From contig JAIDUK010000006.1 of the NCBI GenBank assembly GCA_029060215.1, forward strand, positions 19,522 through 83,521: a DNA stretch of 64,000 bases, read 5' to 3'. The notes below the pieces were generated by a model. The model was not told where the DNA came from. It did not search any database and was given only the letters and a program-made list of their open reading frames with translations. How positions within the stretch are numbered: the stretch's first letter is position 1; each line of letters opens with the position of its first letter. Source of the stretch: Alistipes sp. (GTDB lineage Bacteria > Bacteroidota > Bacteroidia > Bacteroidales > Rikenellaceae). The translations under genes were made by a program, and so were the position numbers. This document shows positions 10,371 to 19,649 of this stretch, piece after piece.

Positions 10371-11191
10371 TGGCCGCCCTTACCGATATTCTCCGCGGGT
10401 TCGCGGCCGTCGAGGGCGCTTCGCTCGAAATCGGCGCGGCCGCCGCTCAGCCGTTCGTCGCTTTCGATCCGCAGAAACTGCGGGTCGGGGTCGCGGCCGG
10501 GGCTTCGGCGCGGTTGGTCGTCGTGCATGAAAAGCCGGTTGCGTCGTCGCTCTCGTTCTTGCTCGAGCGCGGGGCCCGGTTGGAGTTCACCCAGATCTTT
10601 TTGGGCGAGGCTTTCGCCGAGGTCCATGCCGTGCAGGCGGCCGACAGTTCGTGTTGCGCCACGCTCGTCCAGTTGGCCGGGGCCAACGTCTCTTGCCGGT
10701 TCGATCTTGACGGAGCGCATGCCCGAAACCGTTTGGGCGGGCTCTTTCTCGCCGCCGACAGCGAGCATTGCGTCATGGATTTGCGTACGGGGCACAACGT
10801 GGCCGATTGCGCCAGCGATTCGTTGGTCAAGGGAATTGCGGGCGGCAATGCCGTCGGCGAGTTCCGCGGGTTGGTCTATGTGGCGCCCGATGCCCAGCGG
10901 ACCGATGCCCGGCAGCAGAGCCGCAACATCTTGTTGAGCGACGCGGCGCGCATCGTCGCCAAACCGCAGCTGGAGATTTACGCCGATGATGTCAAGTGTT
11001 CGCACGGCGCTACGGTGGGGCAGATGGATGCCGATGCGATTCTCTACATGCGGCAGCGCGGATTGAGCCTTGCGCAGGCCCGGCGGTTGCAGATCGAGGG
11101 TTTCGCGGGCGACGTCGTGCGCCGTTGCGGGATCGAGGATTTGGGCGAGACGCTCATGGAGTGCGTCGCCCGTAAAATGGAAAGGATGTAG
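10370..11191 (+). CDS. sufD: SufD-like Fe-S assembly protein, short form
   Basis: Partner of SufB in the SufBC2D complex. The start at 10370 is supported by an AAGGAG sequence 2-7 nt before it and by the TAATG overlap with sufC. The protein is 273 aa, clearly shorter than the 420-450 aa common for SufD. What is kept is the beta-helix core with KCSHGAT (His212, the residue needed at the SufB-SufD interface) and the C-terminal helices (ILYMRQRGLSLAQARRLQIEGFAGD). The missing part is the N-terminal helical region. There is no frameshift, and the reading frame starts cleanly, so this looks like a natural short form rather than a decayed gene. Confidence 0.9.
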   Translation: MAALTDILRGFAAVEGASLEIGAAAAQPFVAFDPQKLRVGVAAGASARLVVVHEKPVASSLSFLLERGARLEFTQIFLGEAFAEVHAVQAADSSCCATLVQLAGANVSCRFDLDGAHARNRLGGLFLAADSEHCVMDLRTGHNVADCASDSLVKGIAGGNAVGEFRGLVYVAPDAQRTDARQQSRNILLSDAARIVAKPQLEIYADDVKCSHGATVGQMDADAILYMRQRGLSLAQARRLQIEGFAGDVVRRCGIEDLGETLMECVARKMERM

Positions 11192-11193
11192 CC

Positions 11194-12411
11194 ATGTTCG
11201 ATGTCGACGCCATACGTCGGGAGTTCCCGCTCCTCGGCCGCGAGGTCTACGGCAAGCCGCTCGTCTATCTGGACAGCGGCGCCACGGCTCAGAAGCCTTT
11301 GCAGGTGATCGAGACCCTCGACCGGCTGCACCGCGAGCAGAACGCCAACATCCACCGCGGCGTGCATTTGCTGGCCGAGGAGATGACCGAGCGCTACGAG
11401 GAGGCCCGGGCCCGGATCGCCGCATGGATCGGTGCCGCCGAAAAGGAGGAGATCGTCTTCACCGCCGGGGCTACGGCATCGCTCAATACGGTGGCTCATG
11501 CGTGGGGCGAGAAGTTCGTCGGTCCGGGCGACAACATCGTCGTCAGCGAGTTGGAGCACCATTCCAACATCGTCCCGTGGCAGCTGCTCGCCGAGCGCAA
11601 GGGGGCCGAAATCCGCGTCCTGCCTTTCGACGACGAGGGGGCGCTGCGCATCGACCTGCTGCCTTCGTTGATCGACGACAGGACCCGCGCCGTCGCCGTC
11701 ACGCAGGCTTCCAATACGTTGGGTACGCGGCCCGATTTGCGGCCCGTGGTCGAGGCGGCCCATGCCGCCGGGGCCGTCGTCGTGGTCGACGGGTGTCAGG
11801 GTGCGGTGCATGGCGGCATCGACGTGCAGGCGCTCGGCTGCGATTTCTACGCTTTTTCCGGCCACAAGCTCTACGGTCCTACCGGCATCGGGGTGCTCTA
11901 CGGCAAGCGCTCTCTCTTGGAAGCGATGCCCCCGTTCATGGGGGGCGGCGACATGGTCGACCGGGTGACTTTCGCCCGCACGACGTTCGCTCCCGTGCCG
12001 CTCAAGTTCGAGGCCGGGACAGCCAATTTCATCGGCGCCATCGGGTTGGGCGAGGCCGTCCGGTTCATGCAGCGGTTCGACCCGGCCGAGATCGATGCCC
12101 ACGAGACTGCTTTGTTGCATCGCGCCGAGGTTCGTCTGCGCGAAGTCGACGGGCTCCGGATCTACGGCAGTGTTCCCGGCAAGTGCGCCATCCTTTCGTT
12201 CAACGTCGAGGGGGTGCATCCCTACGATATGGGGATGATCCTCGACAAGCTCGGCATCGCCGTCCGCACCGGACAGCATTGCGCCGAACCGGTGATGGAC
12301 CATTTCGGCGTCACAGGCATGTGCCGCGCGTCGCTGGCCCTCTACAATACGCTCTCCGAGGTCGACGCGTTGGCCGACGGCGTGCAGCGGGCGGTGCGGA
12401 TGCTGCGCTGA
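11194..12411 (+). CDS. sufS: Cysteine desulfurase SufS
   Basis: PLP-dependent group II cysteine desulfurase that takes sulfur from L-cysteine for cluster assembly, 405 aa, full length. The PLP lysine is Lys225 in SGHKLYGPTG; the catalytic cysteine is Cys377 in GMCRASLALYNT, on the short loop typical of SufS. HHSNIVPWQLL is also conserved. Starts 2 nt after the sufD stop. No sufE/sufU activator is adjacent, so the sulfur acceptor must be encoded elsewhere. Confidence 0.97.
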   Translation: MFDVDAIRREFPLLGREVYGKPLVYLDSGATAQKPLQVIETLDRLHREQNANIHRGVHLLAEEMTERYEEARARIAAWIGAAEKEEIVFTAGATASLNTVAHAWGEKFVGPGDNIVVSELEHHSNIVPWQLLAERKGAEIRVLPFDDEGALRIDLLPSLIDDRTRAVAVTQASNTLGTRPDLRPVVEAAHAAGAVVVVDGCQGAVHGGIDVQALGCDFYAFSGHKLYGPTGIGVLYGKRSLLEAMPPFMGGGDMVDRVTFARTTFAPVPLKFEAGTANFIGAIGLGEAVRFMQRFDPAEIDAHETALLHRAEVRLREVDGLRIYGSVPGKCAILSFNVEGVHPYDMGMILDKLGIAVRTGQHCAEPVMDHFGVTGMCRASLALYNTLSEVDALADGVQRAVRMLR

Positions 12412-12447
12412 CCCCGCATACCTTACATCATATAAAGGAAGAATCCC

Positions 12448-13140
12448 ATGTTCATCGTTCTCGAAGGTTTGGATGGCGCCGGCAAGTCGACGCAGATCGC
12501 TCTGCTGCGCGATTTCTTCGCCCGGCAGGGCATCGAAAGCGCCTACATCCATTTTCCGCGTTTCGACGCTCCCGTCTACGGCGAGCTCATCGCCCGGTTT
12601 CTGCGGGGCGAGTTGGGCGGCGTCGGGCAGGTCGATCCCTATCTGGTCGCGCTGCTCTTCGCCGGCGACCGGGCCGAGGCCGCGCCGCAGATCCGGGAGT
12701 GGATCGCTCAGGGCAAGGCCGTGATCTTCGACCGTTACGTCTATTCGAACGTGGGGTACCAGTGCGCCAAGTTGCCCGCGGGCGAGGAGCGGCGGCGGTT
12801 GGCCCGGTGGATTCTCGACCTCGAGTTCCGGCATAACGCTCTCCCGAAGCCCGATTTGTCGCTCTTTCTCGACGTCCCGTTCTCCTTTACCGAGCGTAAG
12901 CTCTCCGCAGCGCGCGAGGGCGACGACCGCAGTTATTTGCAGGGCGCCGACGATATCCACGAGGCGTCGCTCGCCTTGCAGCGCAGCGTCCGCGACGTTT
13001 ATCTCGACGTCGCCGTTTCCGATCCGGCCTTGCAGGTCGTCGATTGCAGCGATGCCTGCGGCGGCATGGCGGCTCCCGAGGTCGTTTTCGCCCGCATATG
13101 CGATTTGTTGAACCCTTTGTTTGCGAGCGATGCGAAGTAA
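12448..13140 (+). CDS. tmk: Thymidylate kinase
   Basis: Phosphorylates dTMP to dTDP in DNA precursor synthesis; 230 aa. Walker A is GLDGAGKST (residues 7-15), followed by HFPRFDAPVYG, the DR motif in VIFDRYVYSN and a lid region. It follows sufS by 36 nt and probably shares its transcript. The 3' end overlaps the next gene by 11 nt. Confidence 0.93.
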   Translation: MFIVLEGLDGAGKSTQIALLRDFFARQGIESAYIHFPRFDAPVYGELIARFLRGELGGVGQVDPYLVALLFAGDRAEAAPQIREWIAQGKAVIFDRYVYSNVGYQCAKLPAGEERRRLARWILDLEFRHNALPKPDLSLFLDVPFSFTERKLSAAREGDDRSYLQGADDIHEASLALQRSVRDVYLDVAVSDPALQVVDCSDACGGMAAPEVVFARICDLLNPLFASDAK

Positions 13141-14236
13141 CCGGATTTTCAAGTTCATAGCCCGTCTGTGCCGGTTGGTGCTGGCCTGCACCTTCGTCTT
13201 CTCGGGTTTCACCAAGGTGATCGACCCGTGGGGCACTTCGCTCAAGGTCAACGAGTACCTCTCGATTTACGGGTTGGACTACTTGCAAGGTGCCAGCATG
13301 GCCTTTTCGATCTGGTTGTGCGGCGCCGAACTGATGATGGGGTGCATGTTGCTTTTCAAGGTGCGTATCCGGTTGATTTCGATCTTCGCTTTGTTGTCGA
13401 TGACTTTCTTCACCGTGCTCACCTTGCTCAGTGCGACGTTTCTTCCCGTCGAGGATTGCGGGTGCTTCGGCGAGGCCGTCAAGCTCACCCCGTGGCAGAC
13501 TTTCTTCAAGAATCTGGCCTTGCTGCCCTTGGCCGTCGTCGTGTGGTGGCGTTATCGTCCCGACAAGATTTTTGCTTTCAATGCGGTGGAGATCGCGCTG
13601 ACTTGTTCGTTCTTCATCATGTCGATGTATCTGGGCTATTATTGTTACCGCCATCTGCCGCTCATCGATTTCTTGCCCTACAAGGTCGGGGTCAACATCC
13701 GCGAGGCGATGCAGGAGTTCGAGACCGAGACCGATGCGGCGGAGACGGTGCTCGTCTACCGCAACCGTCGTACGGGCAAGTTGCAGGAGTTTTCGCTCGA
13801 CGACACCCGCTGGCAGGACGGCGACGAGTGGGAGTGGGTCGATACCCGCATTTCGGGCGACGTGCCTGCCGTGCGGTCGATGATCGGCGAGTTCGCGCTG
13901 CACGATGCCGAGGGCGACGCCACCGAGCAGGTGCTTTCTACGCCCGGACGGCTCTACATGTTGTGCGTCACGCGGTTCGACCGTCTTTCCCGGCGTTGCG
14001 CCCGGCGCATGGAGTTGTTGGCCGCCGCAGCTGCCGAGCAGGGGGCCGAGGTCGTCTGCCTGACGCCCGATCCGCTTCACGACCGGATGTGGCACATGTT
14101 CGGCGGGCAGCGGGTGCGGTGTTACAACATCGACGCTTCGACCATGAAGACCATGCTGCGGGCTCGCAACGGGTTGGTGGTGCTCGACGACGGCACCATC
14201 TCGGCTAAGATGAATTGTCGGGATATTCGTCCGTAG
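13130..14236 (+). CDS. DoxX/MauE-type membrane protein (BT_3928-like)
   Basis: Integral membrane protein, 368 aa from the ATG at 13130 (MRSNRIFKFIARLCR); the alternative start at 13121 is TTG. The N-terminal half has four hydrophobic segments with FSGFTKVIDPWG and the VEDCGCFGEAVKLTP motif seen in MauE/DoxX redox-associated proteins, suggesting a link to thiol or quinone redox chemistry. The C-terminal half (about 215-368) looks like a soluble thioredoxin-fold-like domain without an obvious CxxC. Overlaps tmk by 11 nt, so it belongs to the suf-tmk operon. The exact function is not known. Confidence 0.8.
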   Translation: MRSNRIFKFIARLCRLVLACTFVFSGFTKVIDPWGTSLKVNEYLSIYGLDYLQGASMAFSIWLCGAELMMGCMLLFKVRIRLISIFALLSMTFFTVLTLLSATFLPVEDCGCFGEAVKLTPWQTFFKNLALLPLAVVVWWRYRPDKIFAFNAVEIALTCSFFIMSMYLGYYCYRHLPLIDFLPYKVGVNIREAMQEFETETDAAETVLVYRNRRTGKLQEFSLDDTRWQDGDEWEWVDTRISGDVPAVRSMIGEFALHDAEGDATEQVLSTPGRLYMLCVTRFDRLSRRCARRMELLAAAAAEQGAEVVCLTPDPLHDRMWHMFGGQRVRCYNIDASTMKTMLRARNGLVVLDDGTISAKMNCRDIRP

Positions 14237-14260
14237 GGGCGCCCGGCGGGATGTGGTATG

Positions 14261-14294
14261 AAAGTTGACTTCGGTGCAGAAAGTCAACTTTTTT
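14261..14294 (+). terminator. Hairpin plus T-run just before the RND adaptor start codon
   Basis: Arms 14261-14271 (AAAGTTGACTT) and 14281-14291 (AAGTCAACTTT) are perfect complements around a 9-nt loop and run into six T (14289-14294). It can end the suf-tmk-doxX transcript. Its end lies 3 nt from the ATG at 14298, so it could also be an attenuator, or the palindrome GTTGACTT/AAGTCAAC could be a repressor operator. Confidence 0.7.
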
Positions 14295-14297
14295 CGT

Positions 14298-15332
14298 ATG
14301 CGCCTGTTCCCCGTCTTGCTTCTGTTGTCGGTGTCGGCCGGCTGCGGCCGCCGTCCGGACGGAGCCGCCGTTTCCGCCGTGCGGCCCGTCAAGGTGACCG
14401 AGGCTTCCGGTGCCGCGTTCCTGCGCAAGGATTTCGCCGGGATGGCTACGCCCGACGATGCCGTGACCCTCGCTTTCAAGCTCTCGGGACAGGTGTCCGA
14501 GCTCCCCGTGGCGCAGGGCATGCAGGTGCTGCGCGGGGATTTGTTGGCCGAGTTGGACCCCCGCGATGTCGAGTTGCAGGTGTCGGCCACCCGCTCCGCT
14601 TTCGAGGAGGCCCGTTCGCAGCAGCAGCGCATGGAGCGCTTGTTGGCCCACGAGGCCGTTTCGCGGCAGGATGCCGAGGCGGCCCGGACCCGTTTCGCGC
14701 AGGCTCGGGCGGCGTACAACAATGCGCTCGATCTGTTGAACGACACCAAGCTCAAGGCTCCGTTCGCCGGGGTCATCGAGGCTACCTATGTCGACAATTA
14801 CGAGCGCGTGCAGGCCGGACAGGCCATTTTGCGGCTCGTCGCTCCGCGTACCACCACCGTCAAGTTCACCATGCCCGAGCGCGGTCTGGCTTCGCTGGCC
14901 GATTCTTCCACCCGGTTCGAGGTCGAGTTCGACAATTTCCGCGGCATGCGTTTCCCCGCCCGTCTGAAGGATTACGCCCGTACTTCGTCCGACGCGTCGG
15001 GTTTCCCCGTGTCGCTGACCCTCGGCGGCACCGATACGCTCCGCTACGACATTTCGCCCGGCATGTCGTGCACCGTCACCATGTTCTCGGCCGACCCCGT
15101 GCCCGATGCCGTGTCGCTGCCCTTGTCGGCCATCTACGCTCCCACCGAGGGCGGTACTTACGTCTGGGTCGTCACCGCCGGGGATCGGGTCGAGCGGCGC
15201 ACCGTTGTGCTCGGCGAGTTGTTCGGCAGCGACCGGGTCGTGATCGACAGCGGGGTAGCCCCCGGCGAAACGGTCGTCACGGCCGGGGTGTATCGGTTGC
15301 ACTCCGGCGACGAGGTGCGGATTCTCAGATGA
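14298..15332 (+). CDS. RND efflux periplasmic adaptor lipoprotein (membrane fusion protein)
   Basis: Bridges the inner-membrane RND pump and the outer-membrane channel. From ATG 14298 the protein is 344 aa with a lipoprotein signal (MRLFPVLLLLSVSAGC, Cys16). It has the HlyD/AcrA layout: N-terminal lipoyl half, a short coiled-coil hairpin (about 95-145, rich in Ala/Arg/Gln/Glu), the second lipoyl half (KAPFAGVIEATYVDNYERVQAGQ), beta-barrel and membrane-proximal domains. First gene of a three-gene operon with the pump 7 nt downstream. The frame is open further upstream but would put the start inside the hairpin. Confidence 0.93.
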   Translation: MRLFPVLLLLSVSAGCGRRPDGAAVSAVRPVKVTEASGAAFLRKDFAGMATPDDAVTLAFKLSGQVSELPVAQGMQVLRGDLLAELDPRDVELQVSATRSAFEEARSQQQRMERLLAHEAVSRQDAEAARTRFAQARAAYNNALDLLNDTKLKAPFAGVIEATYVDNYERVQAGQAILRLVAPRTTTVKFTMPERGLASLADSSTRFEVEFDNFRGMRFPARLKDYARTSSDASGFPVSLTLGGTDTLRYDISPGMSCTVTMFSADPVPDAVSLPLSAIYAPTEGGTYVWVVTAGDRVERRTVVLGELFGSDRVVIDSGVAPGETVVTAGVYRLHSGDEVRILR

Positions 15333-15339
15333 TACGGCC

Positions 15340-18300
15340 ATGACCCTTCCCCAATATTCGTTGCGTTATCCGAAAGTCGTCTGGTTCTTTCTGCTGGTCT
15401 TGCTCTTGGGCGGCGTCGCCGGATTTTTCTCCTTGGGCAAGAAAGAGGATTCGGTCTTCGTCATCAAGAGTGCGTCGCTCGTCTGTTCCTATCCCGGGGC
15501 CGATCCGTTGGAGGTCGAATCGCTCGTCACCGAGCCCATCGAGCGCGAGGTGCAGTCGATGCGCAACGTCTACAAGGTCACGTCCGAATCTTATTACGGG
15601 CTCTCCAAAATCCTTGTCGAGCTCGATCCGGCCACTTCCGCCCGCGAGATTCCCCAGCTTTGGGACGAGTTGCGGCGCAAGGTGCTCAACATCCAGCCCA
15701 GCCTGCCCGAGGGGGCTTCGCCGATCACCGTGGCCGACGATTTCGGCGACGTCTACGGCATTTATTACGCCTTGTCGGTCGACGAAGGGTTCACTTGGGA
15801 CGAGTTGCGCCGACAGGCCCAGCGGTTGAAAACTTTGCTCGTGACGGTCGACGGCGTGCAGAAGGTCACCCTTTTCGGCGAGCAGACGCCCGTGGTCGAT
15901 GTCTACGTGGGGTTGGCTTCGCTGGCCAATTTCTCCATCCGGCCCGAGACCATCGTCGCGACGGTCCGTCAGCAGAACGCCGTGGTCAGCAGCGGCGAAA
16001 AGCAGGCCGGGGCGCTCGAAATCCGGATTTTGGAGGAGGGCGCCTACCGCAGTCTCGACGACATCGCCGATCAGCTGCTCATCTCCTCTTCGGGCAAGCA
16101 GTATCGGTTGGGCGACATCGCGCGCGTGGAGCGGGGCTATGCCGAGCCGCCCCGGACCCTCATGCGGGTCAACGGCCGCCGGGCCGTCGGCATCGGCATC
16201 TCGACCGAGGCGCAGGCCGACGTGGTGAAGACCGGCGACCGGATCGGCCGCCTGCTCGACGCCGAGACAGCCCGCATGCCCGTGGGGATGGAGCTCACGG
16301 TCCTCTACCCCGAAAACCGCATCGCGCGCGAGGCCAATACGACGTTTCTCGTCAATCTGGCCGAATCCGTGGCTATCGTCGTGGCCATCATCATGTTGGT
16401 CATGGGGTTCCGGGCCGGGGTGCTGATCGGCAGTTCGCTGCTCTTCTCCATCGGCGGGACATTGTTTCTGATGCAGTTTCTCGGCGAGGGGCTCAACCGC
16501 ACTTCGCTCGCCGGGTTCATCATCGCCATGGGGATGTTGGTCGACAATGCCATCGTCGTCACCGACAACGCCCGGCAGGCCATGTCGCGGGGCGTCGGGC
16601 GGCAGCAGGCTTTGATCGACGCCGCCATCGCTCCCCGCTGGAGTTTGCTGGGGGCTACGTTGATCGGCATCTTTTCGTTTCTGCCTTTGTATCTCGCTCC
16701 GTCGTCTGTGGCCGAAATCGTCAAGCCGCTCTTCGTTGTGCTGGCTTTGTCGCTGTTGCTCAGTTGGGTGCTCGCCCTTTCGCAGACCCCGTTGTTCGGC
16801 AGTTTCATGTTGCGCGTCGAACCGCGTGCTTCGGACCCTTACGACACACCTTTCTACCGGGCGTTCGACCGGCTGCTGGGGTGGCTGTTGCGTTGGCGGT
16901 GGGGTGTCGTCGCGGGTGTCGTAGGCCTTTTCTTCGTGTCGCTCGTGGTCATGGGGCGGATGCCGCAGAATTTCTTTCCGGCGCTCGACAAGCCTTATTT
17001 CCGGGCCGACGTGTTGTTGCCCGAGGGTTTTTCCATTCGCCAGACCGAGCGCGACATGTTGCAGATGGAAAGTTGGCTCCGCCGGCAGCCCGAGGTGAAG
17101 AACGTTTCCATGACCTTGGGTTCTTCTCCGCCGCGTTATTATCTGGCCAGCAGTTCCGTGTCGTTGCGCCCCAATTTCGGCAACATCCTCGTCGAGTTGT
17201 TCGACAAAAGGCAGACGGCCGCCGTCGAGGAGCGTTTCGACGCCTATGTCTCGGCCGAGTTTCCCGACGTGTGGCTCCGTTCGTCGTTGTTCAAGCTCTC
17301 GCCCGTGCCCGATGCGGCCATCGAGTTCGGGTTCATCGGCGACGATATCAACACCCTCTGCCGCCTTGTCGCCGAGGCCCGGCAGATCATGTGGCATACG
17401 CCGGGTGCCGTGCGCATCCGCAACAGCTGGGGCAACCGCCTGCCTGTGTGGGCGCCCCATTATTCGCAGATGAAGGGGCAGCGCATCGGCATCGGCCGCA
17501 GCCAGATGGCGCAGGGGATCACCATCGCCACCCAAGGGTATGCCTTGGGCGAGTTCCGCGAGGACGATCTCTTCATGCCCATCTTGCTCAAGGACGAAAA
17601 CGTCGATTCCTACAACCTTACCAATTTGCAGGCCCTGCCCATCTTCAATTCCGCCGGCCGCGTCTTTTCGCTCGGGCAGGCCGTCGAGGACTTCCGTTTC
17701 GGATTCCGGCGGGGTGCCGTCAAGCGCTTCGACCGCCAGCGGGTCATGAAGGCGCAGTGCGACCCCGGCCGCGGGGTCAATACCATGCGGTTGTTCGCCG
17801 CCTTGCGCGATTCGATCGCCCGGCGGATCGTCTTGCCCGAGGGTTATTCGTTGAAGGTCTTCGGCGAGCAGGAGAGCCAGCAGGAGTCCAACGAGGCTTT
17901 GGCCCGTTACATGCCTTTGACTTTGGTGTTGATTCTGATCGTGTTGCTGCTCTTGTTCCGCAATTATCGCGAGCCTGCCGTCATCTTGTCGATGATTCCT
18001 TTGATTTTCATCGGGGTGGTGCTCGGACTGGCCGTTTCGGGCAAGGTCTTCAATTTCTTTTCGTTGCTCGGCTTGCTCGGGCTCGTGGGGATGAATATCA
18101 AGAACGCCGTGGTCCTCGTCGAGCAGATCGGGGTTCTGCGCAGCGGGGGAGCCGCTCCCTACGAGGCGGTCGTGTCGGCCGCCCGCAGCCGCATCGTTCC
18201 CGTGGCCATGGCTTCCGGAACCACCATTCTGGGCATGCTGCCCCTGTTGTTCGATTCGATGTTCGGGGCCATGGCCGCTACCATCATGGGCGGACTTTTC

Positions 18301-18372
18301 GTGGCTACGCTCCTGACCGTCTGCGTCTTGCCCGTCGTCTATGCACTCTTCTACAACATCCGTCAGTCATGA
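15340..18372 (+). CDS. RND efflux transporter, inner-membrane permease
   Basis: Proton-driven AcrB-type exporter, 1010 aa, with the 1+5+1+5 transmembrane pattern and two large periplasmic loops. The proton-relay segment in TM4 reads GMLVDNAIVV, with Asp402 followed by Asn403 where AcrB has Asp-Asp; the D-N form is common in other RND subgroups. Substrate is unknown: drugs, detergents and metals are all possible, though no metal-binding run is visible. Its stop overlaps the start of the outer-membrane gene (ATGA). Confidence 0.95.
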   Translation: MTLPQYSLRYPKVVWFFLLVLLLGGVAGFFSLGKKEDSVFVIKSASLVCSYPGADPLEVESLVTEPIEREVQSMRNVYKVTSESYYGLSKILVELDPATSAREIPQLWDELRRKVLNIQPSLPEGASPITVADDFGDVYGIYYALSVDEGFTWDELRRQAQRLKTLLVTVDGVQKVTLFGEQTPVVDVYVGLASLANFSIRPETIVATVRQQNAVVSSGEKQAGALEIRILEEGAYRSLDDIADQLLISSSGKQYRLGDIARVERGYAEPPRTLMRVNGRRAVGIGISTEAQADVVKTGDRIGRLLDAETARMPVGMELTVLYPENRIAREANTTFLVNLAESVAIVVAIIMLVMGFRAGVLIGSSLLFSIGGTLFLMQFLGEGLNRTSLAGFIIAMGMLVDNAIVVTDNARQAMSRGVGRQQALIDAAIAPRWSLLGATLIGIFSFLPLYLAPSSVAEIVKPLFVVLALSLLLSWVLALSQTPLFGSFMLRVEPRASDPYDTPFYRAFDRLLGWLLRWRWGVVAGVVGLFFVSLVVMGRMPQNFFPALDKPYFRADVLLPEGFSIRQTERDMLQMESWLRRQPEVKNVSMTLGSSPPRYYLASSSVSLRPNFGNILVELFDKRQTAAVEERFDAYVSAEFPDVWLRSSLFKLSPVPDAAIEFGFIGDDINTLCRLVAEARQIMWHTPGAVRIRNSWGNRLPVWAPHYSQMKGQRIGIGRSQMAQGITIATQGYALGEFREDDLFMPILLKDENVDSYNLTNLQALPIFNSAGRVFSLGQAVEDFRFGFRRGAVKRFDRQRVMKAQCDPGRGVNTMRLFAALRDSIARRIVLPEGYSLKVFGEQESQQESNEALARYMPLTLVLILIVLLLLFRNYREPAVILSMIPLIFIGVVLGLAVSGKVFNFFSLLGLLGLVGMNIKNAVVLVEQIGVLRSGGAAPYEAVVSAARSRIVPVAMASGTTILGMLPLLFDSMFGAMAATIMGGLFVATLLTVCVLPVVYALFYNIRQS

Positions 18373-19610
18373 AACGTTTGCTTCTCCTTTTCGGTGCGTG
18401 TTTTTCGTGGCCGCTCGCGGCTCAGACGGCGCTCGGCGATTACCGGCAGGCCGTGGTCGACTACAGTTTGCAGCTCAAGGCTGCGGCCGCCCGGAGCCAA
18501 GCCGCCGCGCAGACGCTCGGACAGGCTCGTACGGGGTATCTGCCGCGCCTGTCCATGGACGGAAGTTTCACGGTTGCCGCCCGCCATTACAACGGGGTCG
18601 AGCATTGGACGTTCAGCGTGTTGCCGCAGTTGGTGCAGACCCTCTACGGCGGCGGTTCGGTGCGGGCCGGGGTCGAGCACGCCGAGGCCGGTTACGGCGC
18701 GGCGCTTTGCGACGAGGAGTTTTCGCGGCTTCAGGTCTTCTATGCCGCAGACTATGCTTATTGGAGCCTTTCGGCCTTGAACCTCTACGTCGACGCCATG
18801 CAGCAGTACGTGGCGTTGATCGCGTCGCTCAAGGAGGTGGTCGATCGGCGTTTCGAAGAGGGTTACATCGCCAAGGGCGACGTGCTGATGACCGATGCCC
18901 GATTGAGCGAGGCCCGTTACCAGCTCGTCACGGCCCGGCAGCGGGCCGAGGTGGCGTTGCATAATTTCAATATCCTGCGGGGAGCCGATGCGGCCGCCGA
19001 GGTGCGGCTCGCCCAGAGCATCCGCGATTCGATCCCCATGCCGCAGCGGGTTCCTTTCGTCGAGGCGGTTGCGCGGCGACCCGATTATGCGGCGGCTGAG
19101 TTGCGGTCCGGACAGGCCGAAGCCGGGGTGCGGTTGGCGCGGGCGCCTTTCAATCCGCAGGTGAGTGCAGGGATCGGCGGTTCGTGGCAGCCCTATACCC
19201 CCAACCGCACCGGCGCTACGGTGGTCGACGCTTCGGCTTTCGTCAAGCTCTCGGTGCCGATTTTCCACGGCGGGGAGCGTCGGCGCGCCGTGGGTGCGGC
19301 GCGGGCTCTTCTGCTCGAAAGCGAGTGGAACGCCGCGCAGGTCCGCGACGACATCGAGCGCGAGGAGATGAACGGTTGGACGGCCATCGTCCAAAGCCGC
19401 GCTCAGGTCGACGCTTCGGAGCGCACCTTGCGCATCGCCGCCGAGAACCTCGAAATCAGCACCTATTCCTACCGCGAGGGGCTGGTGACGATTCTCGACG
19501 TCCTGCAAGCGCAGTTGAGTTGGATCCAGCTCTACACCAGCGACCTTACGGCCCGTTACAATTACGCCGTCGCCGTCGCCGATTATCGGCGCATCACGGC
19601 GTCCGAATAA
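18369..19610 (+). CDS. TolC-family outer-membrane efflux protein
   Basis: Outer-membrane channel of the tripartite pump, 413 aa. The start at 18369 lies in an ATGA overlap with the RND gene and gives a clear signal peptide (MKRLLLLFGACFSWPLAAQ). The two-fold repeated helical hairpins of OEP proteins are visible (QAVVDYSLQLKAAAARSQAAAQTLGQARTGYLP; later LEISTYSYREGLVTILDVLQAQ). No lipobox, unlike OprM types. The open frame continues far upstream inside the RND gene in another phase, which is a composition artefact. Confidence 0.93.
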   Translation: MKRLLLLFGACFSWPLAAQTALGDYRQAVVDYSLQLKAAAARSQAAAQTLGQARTGYLPRLSMDGSFTVAARHYNGVEHWTFSVLPQLVQTLYGGGSVRAGVEHAEAGYGAALCDEEFSRLQVFYAADYAYWSLSALNLYVDAMQQYVALIASLKEVVDRRFEEGYIAKGDVLMTDARLSEARYQLVTARQRAEVALHNFNILRGADAAAEVRLAQSIRDSIPMPQRVPFVEAVARRPDYAAAELRSGQAEAGVRLARAPFNPQVSAGIGGSWQPYTPNRTGATVVDASAFVKLSVPIFHGGERRRAVGAARALLLESEWNAAQVRDDIEREEMNGWTAIVQSRAQVDASERTLRIAAENLEISTYSYREGLVTILDVLQAQLSWIQLYTSDLTARYNYAVAVADYRRITASE

Positions 19611-19649
19611 CCGGCGAAGAATCTTTCGGCGGCAACGTTCTGTGCGGGG

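Noticed and set aside
11044..13251. 735-codon minus-strand frame across sufD, sufS and tmk
   Set aside because: Covers three recognised plus-strand genes; low-complexity antisense composition without any domain.
15660..18368. Long open frame in front of and in phase with the TolC gene
   Set aside because: It lies inside the RND pump gene in another phase; the ATGA overlap at 18369 and the signal peptide there define the true start.
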